Shown here piece by piece: positions 24,180 to 37,362 of a stretch of 64,000 bases of DNA. This DNA comes from Kuschelorhynchus macadamiae. Its lineage: Eukaryota > Arthropoda > Insecta > Coleoptera > Curculionidae. Within the stretch, counting starts at the first letter, position 1; every line of letters begins with the position of its first letter. The stretch is taken from positions 1,304,001 through 1,368,000 of the forward strand of contig JAUTXW010000206.1 of NCBI GenBank assembly GCA_030620095.1, given 5' to 3'. The notes beneath the pieces are model-generated. The model had not been told where the DNA came from. It made no database searches and was given only the letters and a program-made list of their open reading frames with translations. Both the position numbers and the translations under genes were made by a program.

Positions 24180-26297
24180 AACTTTTGCTGTTGATTATAA
24201 ATATTTCTAAAAGCATTTTCATAATTTTCTTATTTGACGGAATTATCCCCAATAAAAAATCACATGAAAACTGATCTTTTTGAAATAACACGAACTGCGA
24301 TTTTCTCTTAGGTATGTGATCAGTACAATATGGAGTTAATAATAAATGATTTCTCCTATATGAACCATAGTTTGAGAAATCTAGGAACGAGATTACACAC
24401 ATTTTTGTTACCTAAGTAGAATTTGAAATATATAAATCATGTCAATCTCTTGCGTTGTGTCGATAATTATAATTGTTTTTCCCTTTTTCCTCTTTTCAGA
24501 AAAAATGGTCTTTGGTGTATATAATTTCGGTCATTTTACTTATTATTACCAGTAATGTCTTAAACTTATAGCCCGTTAAGAGCTCTGTAGGACTAAAACG
24601 AATTTTTAACGATGTTGACCTCTAAGCCCTTAATATTAAATAAACTTCATTTTTCTTTTTTAACAAAGATTTGCGTGTTTTAATAGCAACTTGAACAGCA
24701 CCATTAGAATATTAGATTAACACAATTTATATAGACACAATTTATGATAAACTAGGAAACTCTAAAATTTGAAAAAAATAATAGGTCAGAATTATATATC
24801 CAAACTTTGTGTATAAAAAGATCTAGTGCAATCATTTGACAAATTGCCAAATATAAGTTGTTTCTCCTACAAAAGTAGGACGTGATCAAATGAAATTTTA
24901 TAACTGAGTAGACAAACCTATCCACCAAATTGAAAGTTTTGCTCTTTCGCGACACCTCGTAATGGCCTGGTGACCAGAATGTATAAAATATAAAATGTTT
25001 AGATGCGCGATAAGATAATAAGTTTCCTATTAAAGAAATGTGAAGACATTGGTTGTCACCTATATAATGTATATTCCTTTAGTTTTACACGTATGTGATC
25101 AACATATCGATCTATAATTAATTCACATAAAAAATATCTTTAATGTGATTTGTTTTATAATCAGTTGAACATGATCCTAACCTCAACATACGCTCAAAGT
25201 TTTTCAAATCCGGAAAATTATTCAAGGGATTACACAACAGTGCATCTGTTATATTAACTTTTCTTTAAGGATAAAAACAATTGAATAATTGTATCTCATA
25301 AGACGACTTCTAAGTCTTCGCAGCCTTGCAGTTAATGCGTCAATAATTTTAAACTAAAAATTTGAACTAGGTGCTTTTTGTCTGTTTCTAAAGTTATAGA
25401 GATTCCAGTAATGTATTTTTCAAATGCCTAAGTTAAAACAGTAGCTTCATTTTCTAACTGGGCACATACAGAAATCCAGAAATATATATTAGGTCTGTCT
25501 ACTTGCCAAAAACGGTTATCTTTCGCCAACGTTACAGCTGGTGTCTTTTTATTATTCATAACTATCATTCAAGATACTTTTAAAGTATTAACTAAGAGAA
25601 CACAAGCTGAGGTAGGATTAAAGTAAGTAGGCTTCAAGAGAAAACAGTATGCACAATTATTTTAAGTAAAATTAATATGTTTCCTAATTATAAAATATAT
25701 AAATCATAAGTTTGCATACTAAAACTTTTCATTTTAACTGTTATTACAGTTTATATACAAAATTATGGTATTTACGAACTTAAGATTGATTTGTCAAATT
25801 CATAAATATTACATTGTTTAAATCATTAATAATATGCTCGTCGAAATCATCACATTCGTCATCGTCAAGAATGACATATTTAATACGTAATGGAGCTGGA
25901 CCTTCTTCATATCAAAGTGGTATAAGTATATTATTTGTCAAGTGCCAACCACATTCTTAACTTTCAGAAACCGAATATCTATCAAAAAACTAAATAAAAT
26001 TACTTTTGCAATAACTATGACATAATACTAATTGAAAGTGTATATTTTTAAGGTGAAATTTTTTGAATCCTTAGCACAAACCTAACAAACTTGCTGCAAA
26101 ATTATAAATTTTGTTTAAGCCATTTGTAACCCATTTTACTTGATTCAGAAATACTGTCAGTCTAAAATGTAAATGTTTATACTATGATTACTATAGGTTT
26201 CGAAATTTTATGTACAATAATATCTAGAATTTCTGGAATATTTTTCAGGTATTTCAATATTTTTAAATTTTTCGAATGCCTGAATGCAATAAACGTA
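24180..26297. other. gene-free stretch
   Basis: No coding region or transposon terminus was recognised, apart from the second copy of the direct repeat at 25455-25570. Confidence 0.5.
25455..25570 (+). repeat. diverged direct repeat, copy 2
   Basis: Same-orientation partner of 23665-23790. The 1.8-kb spacing could be two LTR-like ends or two insertions of one repeat. No pol sequence lies between them. Confidence 0.5.
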
Positions 26298-26299
26298 TA

Positions 26300-27051
26300 C
26301 AGGGTGCTCCAAACTCAGTGGTCTGTTAGAAACTTCTGGAAAACCAATGAATAGATTACTTAAAAAAATTGACTCTGGCCATAGATGAACATCAACTCTG
26401 TTTCTAAAGTAATTTAAATTGTGTGATGTTGCCGCTCTTACCTTAAACAGGTGTCAACATCCGTTTTTTAAATCGAATGCCATGTATATTATTGTATTTT
26501 TGTATTATTGTGAGCATTCTAAATACTTTTTGTGTCTAGTTTCCTATACCTAAATTCAACGGTTTTTGAAAAAGTGACGCTTAAAAATTGACATTTTTTG
26601 ACTCTTTGAATCCTCTTCAGTTTTCTATCTCCTGACAATAATTTCTACTTTGACAGGACATTTTGACACTTCCTGTCAAACTAGAAACTGGTGAGAGGAA
26701 AAAGATAATTAAAAACTGGGATAAGAAAGTGAAATCCATTTTGTTGCAAGTTAAGTCATTTGGGAGTTACAGAGCTTCAAAGGATCAAAAATCTCAATTT
26801 TCAAGCGTCATTTTCTCGAAAACAGTTGAATTTAGATATTGGAAATGTGACACAAAATGTGTTTAGAAGGTTCATGAAAATACAAAAATTTAATAATATA
26901 CAGGGAATTTTGCTTAGAAAACGGATACACAATTTAAAATATTTTAAAAGGAGAGTTTATGATCAACTATGGCCAGAGCCAAATTTTGAAAGTAATCCAT
27001 TTATTGGTTCTTCAGATACTTCTAAGAGATCACTGAGTTTGGGGCACCCTG
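26300..27051. mobile_element. ITm-type foldback MITE with TA duplication
   Basis: It starts CAGGGTGCTCCAAACTCAG after TA and ends CTGAGTTTGGGGCACCCTG before TA. The two halves pair over most of their length (about 370 bp each), with the centre near TTTGACAGGACATTTTGACA (about 26655). No transposase is present; the short overlapping plus-strand frames in the right arm are fortuitous. The ends match those of the Tc1/mariner superfamily. Confidence 0.8.
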
Positions 27052-27848
27052 TATAATAAGTAACCATGTACCGAGGTGTAGGGTGAATATTGAGGTTGTT
27101 ATGAACAACGTGTTTTTGATAAATTTAAAAATTAGACGTCCGATAAGCAATACAATTATTTTGAACCTATACACCAAACTTCCCTGGTTTTACAAAGGCA
27201 ATTACAGATCATAATATTTTGTTACCTTTTTTTTTATAAAATCGCTTAAGGAAATTACGAATTTAAACATTATATTTCATAAATCCTTTGTTATCTAATT
27301 TAAGATATACGGTGATTAGTTTAGAACATTTTTTAAAATTTGTATTTAAATGACAAATAAAACAAATTGAAAAGGGCTTTGTAGACGTACGAAAGCAATG
27401 AAACAAAAAGTGTATGTATGTATAACGTGTATAATCTCCAAATTAAATATGATAACAGAGAGCTTTCGACTAACTATCCCCAATGCTACTCGTCAGTAAG
27501 CATACAGAACGATAAATGGTTTTCAAATTAATGTACTTTAAAATTCCATATGTAACAAAGACTAAACAAACATTGACGAGCACTAAATTACATTATTGAA
27601 ACTATAAATGCTTAAAAGCAGCTATAATATATTAAATCATGTAGGTTCCCCAAAAAGCATAGAAGATTACCTGTGTTGTTGCTCAGCTTTCACTTTATTG
27701 AACAGAAATATATTTATTGGAATCTGTTTATAGAAACCCTACAAAATTACAGTTTGATAGTAAAATATTTTTAGGCTGTCAGTACTTATAACAAACCAAT
27801 ATTTTTTAAATATTACCAGCAATTATTTTTTTTAAATGCAGTAGCAGT
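27052..27848. other. gene-free stretch
   Basis: Nothing recognised between the foldback and the gypsy pol remnant. Confidence 0.5.
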
Positions 27849-29430
27849 TTAGAGCGTGAGAATCCGGGACGTTATTTGATAATGGTTCAAACTCGGGTTT
27901 AAAACAATAATCATAAAGCGCTTTTTTTTCAATTGGCCAAAATGTCTTTTCTCGACATGGATTTTCAAGTTTCCATTAGATGCATTTAAATTGTCATGCT
28001 CAAATCGGGTGCGTAATTTTCGATCAAACATTAATTCAGTGGTGTAGTACCAGTCGTACAATGCTTTCAAGTTCGGTACTTAAATAAAAAATGGTTTAAA
28101 ACAAAATTAATATTAATTTTATTATATTTAACTAAAGTATTTTTAGGACATTTTTCAAAGTTTTATCCCATTTTCAGTTACTCGGTGAGACGAAGAATGA
28201 TATGGAGAGGAAGATGCCTGCTTAATCCCATATTGCTACAAAATTAACTGGAATTCTTGTGACGAGAATGTGGTGGTATTATCCGAAACTAATATGTTAT
28301 CTAACATATAACTAAAAAATTCTGTTCTTAAAATTTCATTGTCATTTCCATGTAATTTTGTTCATTGGGAAAAGCTCCACCCACTTAGAATAAAAATCCA
28401 GAACAAATAAAATCTATGCATATGACCAAGATTTAAAAGAAATCTAGAAAATTGAAAAAAGAAATTGGAGAATTCTTATTTACAAGACAATTTGCTGGTC
28501 GAAACCGGGCAACCAAAAATATGATGGAGCTAAGCTTTTCATTTTGATCATTCCTCTATGGGACGCGAAGGATATTAGTGCGCAGCAGTTCTTTCCGAAT
28601 TCTAAATATTGCTGAAAATTTTCTGCGACCCATTTAGGCCAACCCAATAATACGTATTTTCTTACAGCAGTTAGGTAATTATCTTTTAGGGTTTCTTCGG
28701 GTACTTGCCTACATTTTATGCCCAAATTTGTATTTTATGGAAAGTATTTTACAGTTTTTGCAAGACAAGTTTTCTGGAGCTACTGGTAACCTACTTAGTA
28801 TGTCTGCTGTGTTGTCTGATGATTTTACAATTTTTATAGCCTAAGCTAAATTCGATACCGATCCTCGTAAGCGGTGCGTGGACCAAAAATTTAAATGGAT
28901 TGAAAATACACGACTACGATTAGAGATATTGAAAAAAAATGGCAACTCCAAAAATAATCGATAAACTTTTTTCTCTGTTTGGTTTTCAGGAATATCTTCA
29001 AACTTTTAAAATTATAAAGATTGTGTAAAAATACAATGTTCGTTAAGTAAATCACCCTCTTCTCAGATGAATCTGTAGATGTTCTCGACAAAGCTGTATA
29101 AAATGGCTTAAAAATCTCATTTTTCACTAGAAAGCCTAAGCCATGTTTCTTACAACCTTGATAAAACAGTGGTTAAACGTTTGATATGAATTTCCCTAAT
29201 CTCCCTCGTTACAAGAAAATAATGTTATCAAGAAAAACTACTGTTCCCTCAATATCCTGTAATAAACAATCTGTATATCTAAATAAACCTTTATAAGTAG
29301 TAATTGTTACCATTTCCTTGGGCCTGTCATGGAGAATAATATGTTGATATGCAGAAGATAAATCTGATTTAGAAAAATTAGTCCTTCCTTGAATTTTCTA
29401 CGATTTCTAAAATTATATTTGTGGAAAAAT
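27849..29430 (-). pseudogene. Ty3/gypsy pol remnant (RT to integrase)
   Basis: Read on the minus strand in several frames: RT blocks NFSKSDLSSAYQHIIL and TYKGLFRYT (about 29400-29290), then LLQDIEGTVVFLDNIIFL (about 29270-29220), where the usual LDD is LDN. The RT segment that should lie between GLFRYT and LLQDIEG (the LPFG block) is missing. An integrase zinc region follows (HRGMIKMKSLAPSYFWLPGF, about 28555-28500), then scattered integrase core blocks (VSDNTTTFSSQEFQ, about 28290-28250; ASSSPYH, about 28220), and the C-terminal block TELMFDRKLRTRF (28041-28003). The order is that of Ty3/gypsy pol. Stops and deletions throughout make it old and inert. No LTRs were found for it. Confidence 0.75.
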
Positions 29431-29439
29431 TGAGTTTAA

Positions 29440-31470
29440 CATACTCATATGAATTGCATGCCTTAAACATGCATTTTTCGCATCAGTAATAGTTATGCAA
29501 ATGTTTTTGTCAGATCGACACTGAAAACTAGAATACAAAGAGGCGCTAACTGAGCAACCTGTATTAAATATAATATAAACTATTCTGTATTTTATAAGAG
29601 GGAACTAATTAATGATGAACCAATTTGAGCCACGGGAAATGATTTCCCACCCCACAAAAGCATAATGTGATATAACGTGAAAAAAATAAAAAAATAATAT
29701 TACGGGGTGAAGGTGAGACCAACCTACATATTAAAGAAATTTTAGAAAAACAGATTTTGCTTAGTAAACTATTATTATATTTTGACACTCCTAGTTTCTT
29801 AAGGTTACTAACCTCTTTTTTATAAAAGCAATATTTATTAACCTCCGTGACATCTTAATATTGAAATAAATATATACCATTTTATAATATAAAGAAATGT
29901 GGTGGACATGGAGAATTAAAAAAATACGTATGCCCTTATGCTAGGTACTTAGTATATGTGACAAAAAATTCAGCAGCAAATAACTTTGAATCAAAAATAT
30001 CAAGCGGTTGTGTACCCAAAACATTAATAAAAATATATAAATTTTAGAAACGTAATTAATTAAATTTTTGATGTAAACTTTTCACCGTCCGACCAAAAAA
30101 TTACTAAAGTGCGCTTGTTTAATGGCAAAATGTGAACATGCAAACGAATGAGTGTGCAGGACTTTTATAATTGCGTTCATTTGAAATAAAATAAATTGCT
30201 CTAATTTGAAAATGGTATTGAAATAATAGCAGACGCTTTATTAAACTTGAAACACCATTAACATTATAGGGATGCATGGAGGATTTTTTTATATGAGGCA
30301 GACTCATTTGAGAAGTTTAAGACAAAATATTCAACTTGATAAAATATAATATACTAAAAGAAAGACCAACATTTTATTTTCTACTAAATATATGCAGACT
30401 TTTTTTTTTTAATTTTATATGATTATTATTTCCTTAATTTGTAATTTTTAGGAATATCTTCACACTGCTAAAATAACAAAAATGGTGTACATATATTACG
30501 CTCATTAAGTATATCTACCTCTTCTTACTCACTTATAAGCCTAACTATAAGCAAGGCTATAAACCGCTAAGATCAAGATAGTTAAGTCTTAATGACCATT
30601 TTATTCTTAAAAATAAGTTTAGTAATATTAGGAATTTTATTTAATTCAAAGTTTTGGGTTTGACTTTGTGTTTGAAATAAAATGTATATCGAGGTTTCAA
30701 AGCAAAATCGAGAAAATAGAAGTGATATAGAACAGTTCGTAAACCTATTTTAAGTTTTGACGATGTATATATATTCGAGTCTTTTCAAAACAGTATTTCT
30801 TAGGGACTAAAAATATTTTTGGTTTTATAAAACGGCATGACTGTAATGTTTTTTTTTATAAAAAGCAGATACTAATTATTTTATTCATTTAATGTCATGT
30901 CCTACTTAATGTTTGTATTTCACAAATATTTATTAAGCACTTTACAAAATAAACTGCATTACCGCTATTTATTAACTGTATATTAATATAATAAGCTTTA
31001 TCAAAAATGTCCGCAGAGATAGCTTAATCATTTATTATATCCGAAAATTCTTGAATCTTATTTTTGTTAAGTACCAGCTTTTTTGTTTTCTTTTTAATTT
31101 GCCTTTTTATTATTAACTATTTAACTGCATCTTTTTCTTAATATAGATTATTTTGTTCCGCCATACTTGATTATTGATAATATGTTACTACTGCATCCAT
31201 ACATATTCTAAAGTGAAATAAGTAATAGATAGTAATAGATCGGGAGGCGGATGTTCGTTTTTGACGAACTAAATGTCGCTAAATGTCGGAGATGCTATCA
31301 GGCGGGGATACGAAAAACCAAAACCCTGACTACTCGATGAATTCAACTAATTTCAATCAATTTCATATCAGCCACTCCTTTAATTACATCGGTCACCGCT
31401 GTTCTCAGATGTTTGGCACTGTGTTTTGTAATTGACATCATTGCGACGCTATATCTTGCCACTGGTACTA
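29440..31470. other. gene-free stretch
   Basis: No feature recognised. AT-rich throughout. Confidence 0.5.
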
Positions 31471-31599
31471 TAAACGTATCACAAACCTTGCGCTTTTAGT
31501 TTTTTGGGATGTAAAAATTTCTAAACGTATGTAGAAAAGAGGTGACCGATGTAAATAAAGTATTGGCTGAAACGATTCGGACACGACGAACAAGGTAAT

Positions 31600-31740
31600 G
31601 TGTAATGGAGACCCAGAGTGACAAAAAAAAAACAGAAGTAGATCGCAAAGTCGCTGGATAAATGATGTGAAGGGTTGGGCCCAGAATAGATGCGACTGAA
31701 GTGGAGATGATACGGAGAGGTCCATGTTCAGAAGGCTGAA
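31600..31740 (+). pseudogene. possible LINE ORF2 C-terminal scrap
   Basis: The plus strand reads RSQSRWINDVKGWAQNR in one frame at about 31639-31690, resembling the R-W-x-D-[DV]-[IV] motif near the C-terminus of many LINE ORF2 proteins. It is bounded by stops and has no upstream RT. The open frame on the opposite strand (31468-31725) is a shadow of it. Confidence 0.3.
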
Positions 31741-32001
31741 AAAGAAGAAAAAATTAACAGCGAAGCTTTTGGTTCATTCGGGTTTTTGGAAAGTTTTAAA
31801 CTAAAAGATAACTTGCGTGAAATAAAAACAATTAGCACAAAATCCATTTTTTTATATTATCATGCTATATTTTTATAGTGAGTCCATGTTAGATAAAATA
31901 TTTATATGTATTTGATTTTTAAAGTTCTTTCGTTTAAGCCAAATTTTTTATATATAACCCCATAAAAATACTAAAAAACAATTCGATCGGCTTCTTCCTT
32001 C

Positions 32002-32294
<293 letters not shown>

Positions 32295-32623
32295 TCATTT
32301 TCATTTATTTATTTTTCATTGTTACAAATACATGTTATTTACATTTACAATAATTATGCCAATAAATGTATTACTATAGTATTATTATACAAAATGTAAA
32401 TTAATCTATGCTTAATAAAAGAAGCACCTAAATTTTAACAATTTGTATTGTGCTCCATAAGTAGTTTATATATTTTTCAACTTAAAATAATACAAACAAT
32501 GGCATGTAAGTGACACAATATAAAAAAAAATTGTCTCTAACCTGTGAGAACCGAGCGAAAGCACTGGCCTGAGCCAAAAACAACCAACATTTTTCTGAAA
32601 TGGTTACTGATTCTAACTTTTAT

Positions 32624-35480
32624 TTATTTAAGAAAAAAAAATGAGTTATTAGCTGAAATATATTCTTTTGCGTCCGATTTAAATTTATGAAATTTCTTTA
32701 TATTTCTTAGGTTTTTAGGCAATTTATTAAAATATTTAGGGCTATTATAAAAAAGAGATTTTTGAACGAATGTTTTAGCAAAAAATTGTTCAGAAATTAG
32801 TTCCTCTAATTTATTCCGGGTATTATACATATGCGAAATTTTTCCATCCACTATATCATAACTTTTGTACACAAACACAATACAATTAAAAACATAAAGC
32901 AGATTTAAATCAAAATTTTTGTTTCGTGGTATAGTTCCTTAGTGGAATATCTAGGATGTTTTTTTAACAATATTTTTAAAATACTGTTTTGAATGATTTT
33001 AATAGGGGTTAAAACAGATTCTCCTTGCCCGCCAAAAAAATTAGACCGTAACTTAAAATAGATTCAACCAAAGACTTATAAACATTTATAAGGAGTTTTG
33101 TTTGTAAAATACCTCTTAGTTGGTAGAAAATTGGAATGAGTGATCTTAACCTATTAGTTATAGTTTCTACATGGTAATTCCACCTTAAATTCTGATCGAT
33201 TGTTAAACCTAAATATGTCGTGTATTCTGTAGAACTCACAGAGAGTTTGCATGGGCAGTTGTGTAGGTCTTGCTTAAGTCATAGCTCAGAATGAATTTTT
33301 AATTCATTACTAGGGTTTGTTCCGATGTTTGTAATGGTGAAAGACATAATTTGTTTTTTTAACGTTCAAAGATAGGAGGCCAATTATACACTAAACTTAG
33401 ACCCTTAGAAGCGGAACGCATTACCACATCCCAGTTTTTGCCTGATAATATTAAAGCAGTGTTATCAGCATATAAAACTATTTTTATGTCAATATCAAGA
33501 TGAAGTATGCTATTAATGTAAATTAAGAACAAAATAGGTCCTAACACAGTCCCCTGAGGAACTCCTATTTTAGTTGTGAGAGAGCTACTTAGAGTATCAT
33601 TAACTTTGCCTTGTTGTTTTCGCTGAGAAAGATAATTTTCTGAAATATTTAAAGGGATGACCCTAATACCTACTCTTTGACACCGCTCTAATAATACTTT
33701 ATGCTCGACAGTGTCAAAAGCTTTAGCAAGGTCAAGAAACACCACTAATGATTTGCTGTCATTATTTAAACTGTTGCTAATGTTTTCTATTAAGCTGTGT
33801 ATAGTCATTTCGGTATTTTTTCCAGCTATAAAATCATACTGGTTTTGACCTATTATTTTGTATTTATCTAAAAAGCTTATGTCTATTTTTAAAGCACTTT
33901 TCAAAAATTTTTCTTACATTATTTATTAAAGATATCGGTCTGTAATTAGATATTACCTTTTTTCTCCCCTCCCTTATGTAGCGGTATAATTACGGTTTCT
34001 TTAAAGTTTAAAGTTTAATTTTTTTTTTGGTGCAGTGAGTATATATTGCCGACATTTTTTTAATAAGATAGATGAGATTTCATTCATCCACTGGTTCAAG
34101 AAATAAAGAATTCGGATTGAGAGAATGATTAGTAGTATGCTCCGGAGACTTTGCAATTTGTCGAGCCATTTTTAAACCTATATTGCAAAAATAATCATTA
34201 AAGGCTTCTGCTAGTTGACAGTCATTATTTATAATAGTACCATCATTTTCTTTAATTTCTGATATATAGTTTTTGGATTTATTTTTAGTATTTGTAACTT
34301 CTTTAATGATAGCCCGTGCTTTTTAATATTCCCTTTTACATTTTCTATTTTATTTCGAAAAAAATTGTCCTTTAAAATTTGTATTAACTTATTTAATTTG
34401 TTTCTGTATGCCTTATATTCAATTATTTGCTGCTCTGTTACATTTACGTTTTTGTTAATATTACGCTTTAGTAACTCCCTTTTTTTAATTGAATTTAAGA
34501 TGCCTAATGTCACTCATGGTTTAAGTTTTTTTATTTGTAATTTAGAGCTTTTAAGTTGTTTTGCTTTATTAATATATTCCTCCATTAGCCCTATGAAGAT
34601 ATTAGTAGCAGCATTAGGATCTTGCATGTTAGTAACTTTATTCCAATTTTCTTTAGAAAGTTATTTGGTTTTTTATAGTTAATAAAACTGTATTCTTTTT
34701 GAATTATTTGATTACTTCAAAGATTGATATTTAATTCTATATTTAAAAAGTAGGAAAGTGATCTGTTAAGTCAAATTCAAAAATTGCCGATTTAATATTG
34801 AGTTTTTTATGATTTTTTACAAATATGTGGTCAATACATGACGAACAATCTATTGTCACTCTAGTAGGTTTATTAATGTAGGATCTTAAGCCATATTCCC
34901 CTAATAATGCAAAATATTCCGTAGTTCATTTATTTTGTTCAATAATATTTATATTACTATCACCAATAAACACTTCTATTTCAAATTTGAGTTCTTTTAT
35001 ATCATTAAAGTATGATTTAAGACTATTTAAAAATAAGCCTATATCAGTTGCTGGGGATCTATAATGACAGGTTACATTAATAAGTATAGAGGAAACAATA
35101 AATTCTATTCTAGTGAATGTAAAGTTATTGTTTTAGATATCAGATTGTGTTTTAAATTTTCTTTGATATAAACTATAAGCTCGTCATTCTGATTTACTTT
35201 AGAATCATTATAATAAATTTGATATCCTGAAAGATTATAATACTCAGTCTTGACTACTTTCCAAGTTTCACATAGTATAATTAAATGTATTTCGGATTTT
35301 AACTAATTTATAAAAATTTCAAAGTTCGAAAAGTTTTTGTTAATGCTTCTTATATTTAATTGAACAATATTTATCCCTTGTATATCACCATACTCGATGT
35401 TGAATATATTTAGGTCACAAACCAGTGTGTCGACTTTGGCTTCTTTAAAAGAATCATCTTTCCTCACAAACCTCACCGTC
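32624..35480 (-). pseudogene. LINE ORF2: APE endonuclease plus reverse transcriptase, mutated
   Basis: Minus-strand reading starts with an endonuclease block NIVQLNIRSINKNFSNFEIF and LIILCETW (about 35380-35260), then decays through stops. The spacer follows at 34513-34229. The main RT frame is 33904-33359: FLDLAKAFDTVEHKVLLERC, then GVPQGTVLGPILFLIYIN, and the catalytic box YADN where the family has YADD (AAC codon at 33461-33463). The thumb follows at 33239-33009 (TYLGLTIDQNLRWNYHVE) and the C-terminal tail at 32878-32624 (YNTRNKLEEL, then PKYFNKLPKNLRNIKKFHKF). The enzyme would prime reverse transcription at a nicked target. Frame breaks between blocks and the D-to-N change mean this copy cannot function. 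Confidence 0.8.
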
Positions 35481-35626
35481 CCTAAAACATGCCATACGCT
35501 GAAAAGATATTAAACTTAAATTTCAAATTTATCATCATAACCTAACAAAAAAAAAATGGGAAATATAAACAGCAAAAACAATACAGTTGACACAAATAAA
35601 CACCTATATAATACTTATATACTAAT

Positions 35627-36230
35627 TTAACTGTCATCTTCGTTGTCGATAATTTTTCTGTAGTTAAAAATTGCATTGTCTTTCTTAACATAAATATTGC
35701 CATTCTTGGTCCATACATTTTTAAAGTTATAATTTTCGCACGCTTCATTGAATATTTGTAAATTATACGCGGTGAGATCTTCTTTTATTGTTAGTCCTGT
35801 CCCCTTCAATTCTTTTTTAATCGAATATATCTTGTTTTTAAGTTTATAGTTACTAAGAGTCACCAGAACGCCTCTGTTTTTATTCTTGTTAATTTTTCCA
35901 ATTCTGTGACTGGCTTCAACATCGCTATTACTTAAATTTACGTGAAGTTTGTTGTTGAATATATCTACCGCTTGTTTTTGAATATTTTCGTCTAATTTCA
36001 GGTAAACCAAAAAGTATTATGTTTTTGCAACGAGCACCTTGTTCAAGGTTATTTATCTTTTGTTGATAACGCATTTCGTTTTCAGTTGTAAGTTCCCTGA
36101 ATTCTTTAAATTCCTTTCGAATGTCTCGGATTTCGTCTTTGATTTCTTTAAACTTTGATTCAAACTTTTTGAAAATGCAATCAGCTATGGACTTACTCAG
36201 ATGTTTACTTGACAAATTTGTTGCATACAT
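35627..36230 (-). pseudogene. LINE ORF1 protein, 5'-truncated, one frameshift
   Basis: The frame 36230-35928 encodes a charged coiled-coil stretch (FKEIKDEIRDIRKEFKEFRE, then ARCKNIILFGLPE). The frame 36010-35627 continues with QAVDIFNNKL, ASHRIGK, GVLVTLSNYKLKNKIYSIKK and FKNVWTKNGNIYVKKDNAIF. A coiled coil followed by an RRM-like and C-terminal nucleic-acid-binding segment is typical of LINE ORF1 chaperones that coat the RNA. The two frames overlap around 35928-36010, marking a single shift. At the 5' end the protein begins within sequence from the adjacent PLE tail, so the native start (present in the copy at 43409) is missing. Confidence 0.75.
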
Positions 36231-36308
36231 TTAAATTTAAAAAAAAGCACAACGTTTATATAATTATTTTATAATCTAAAGTACCGTGATTTAGCATAAA
36301 TAATTAAG

Positions 36309-36726
36309 TTATGACCAAGTAGTTTGGTTTGGTTTGGCCACAGCTTGAATTTGTGCTTTGTGATGATGGGATCTTGCATTTAAATATCTGTCGGTATGTG
36401 TTGGTTTTCTATACTCGGTGTATTCGAGATGTCCGTTATGCAATTTTGTGACCAGAACATCTAAAAATAGAAGTTTCTTATTTTCTGCTATTTCTAGAAT
36501 AAATTGTATTCTGGAATGCATTAAATTTACGTGACTATAGAAAAATTTCAAGCTCTGTATCACCATGTTGCCATAAAATAAATATGTCATCCACGTAATG
36601 AACCCATAACTTGTTCTTCAAGCTTGCTTTCTCAAGAGCTACTTTTTCGAAAAGTATCATAAATAAATTCGCGACTAATGTTGAAAGCGAGGACCCCACT
36701 GGAACATCGTCTATTTGTTTATACAT
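36309..36726 (-). pseudogene. PLE family 2 reverse transcriptase fragment, copy C
   Basis: The frame 36726-36535 gives YKQIDDVPVGSSLSTLVANL and WVHYVDDIFILWQHG, with both catalytic aspartates. The frame 36590-36309 gives LLFLDVLVTKL and YRKPTHTDRYLNARSHHH. These are the MGSPLS, YVDD and YRKPTHTD-YLN blocks of Penelope-like RT. The fragment lacks everything N-terminal to YKQIDG and has no GIY-YIG domain downstream, where a 200-bp AT-rich tail follows instead. The blocks differ clearly from copies A and B, so this is another PLE lineage. Confidence 0.75.
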
Positions 36727-37080
36727 TTATCCGTCAAATAAAAATAAGTATTTTATATGTATTTATGTCTATATATTTTTATATATTCTCTATATTTGAC
36801 CAATTCTTTACAAGCTTCTTCAGGAATAATAAGTATAGCATTAAAAAAGGACTATCAAACATAATTTCTAAGAGATTACGACTATTTTTAAAAAACAAAT
36901 ATTTATCCAGTTATTTCTGTTAAATTTAAAAATAATCGCAATCTCTTACAAATAATGTTTGGTAGTTCTTTTTTAATTTTGTAGTTAGTTTCTTGAAGAA
37001 GCTATAAAGAATTTGCAAAATACCGAATATATAAAAAATATATAGACATAAATACATATAAAATACTTATTTTTATTTGA

Positions 37081-37210
37081 CGGATAAATGAATAAACAAA
37101 TAGATGGTGCTCCAGTGGGGTCCTCGCTTTCAACATTAGTCGCGAATTTATTTATGATACTTTTCGAAAAAATAGCTCTTGAGAAAGTGAGCTTGAAGAA
37201 GAAGTTATGG
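37081..37210 (+). pseudogene. PLE family 2 RT fragment, copy D
   Basis: Plus-strand NKQIDGAPVGSSLSTLVANL, continuing as FMILFEKIALEKVSLKKKLW and then breaking off before the YVDD box. It is the inverted partner of copy C. Confidence 0.7.
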
Positions 37211-37360
37211 TGGGTAATAATTTGAGCTATCCAAGTATGGAATTCAAAAAACTAATAAAAGTTGAATAGGAAAAATTAACAACAACGAACGACCGTACAT
37301 GCAAAATTTTCACGCATAACCCCAAGAAATTTTCGCACATATTATTGTAATTATTGTAAC

Positions 37361-37362
<2 letters not shown>

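Larger units (their letters stand above)
32294..36232 (-). mobile_element. APE-type LINE, nearly full length (copy 1)
   Basis: On the minus strand this unit contains ORF1 (36230-35627), an ORF2 with endonuclease, RT and C-terminal region (about 35480-32624), and a 330-bp 3' end finishing with AATAAATAAATGAAAATGAAA-like sequence at the (TA)n tract. ORF1 is cut at its 5' end, where it joins the tail of a PLE family 2 copy at 36232. A second copy of ORF1 in the opposite direction is at 43.2-43.9 kb plus 51.48-51.9 kb. The motif set places it on the CR1/Jockey side of APE-bearing LINEs. Confidence 0.8.
36233..37210. mobile_element. PLE family 2, inverted pair (copies C and D)
   Basis: Copy C runs on the minus strand (RT about 36726-36309, tail down to 36233). 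Copy D runs on the plus strand (37081-37210). Between them 36620-36905 and 36905-37200 are inverted repeats, with both copies pointing away from a shared centre. Copy D breaks off in the RT at TTATGG and joins sequence that is also found inverted at 40133-40355. Confidence 0.7.

Noticed and set aside
23665..25570. LTR pair of a lost retrotransposon
   Set aside because: The two copies are diverged, no primer site, polypurine tract or pol lies between them, and ends could not be defined; kept only as a direct repeat.
26663..27056. Overlapping plus-strand frames of 67 and 98 codons
   Set aside because: Both lie in the right arm of the foldback MITE and have no protein signature.
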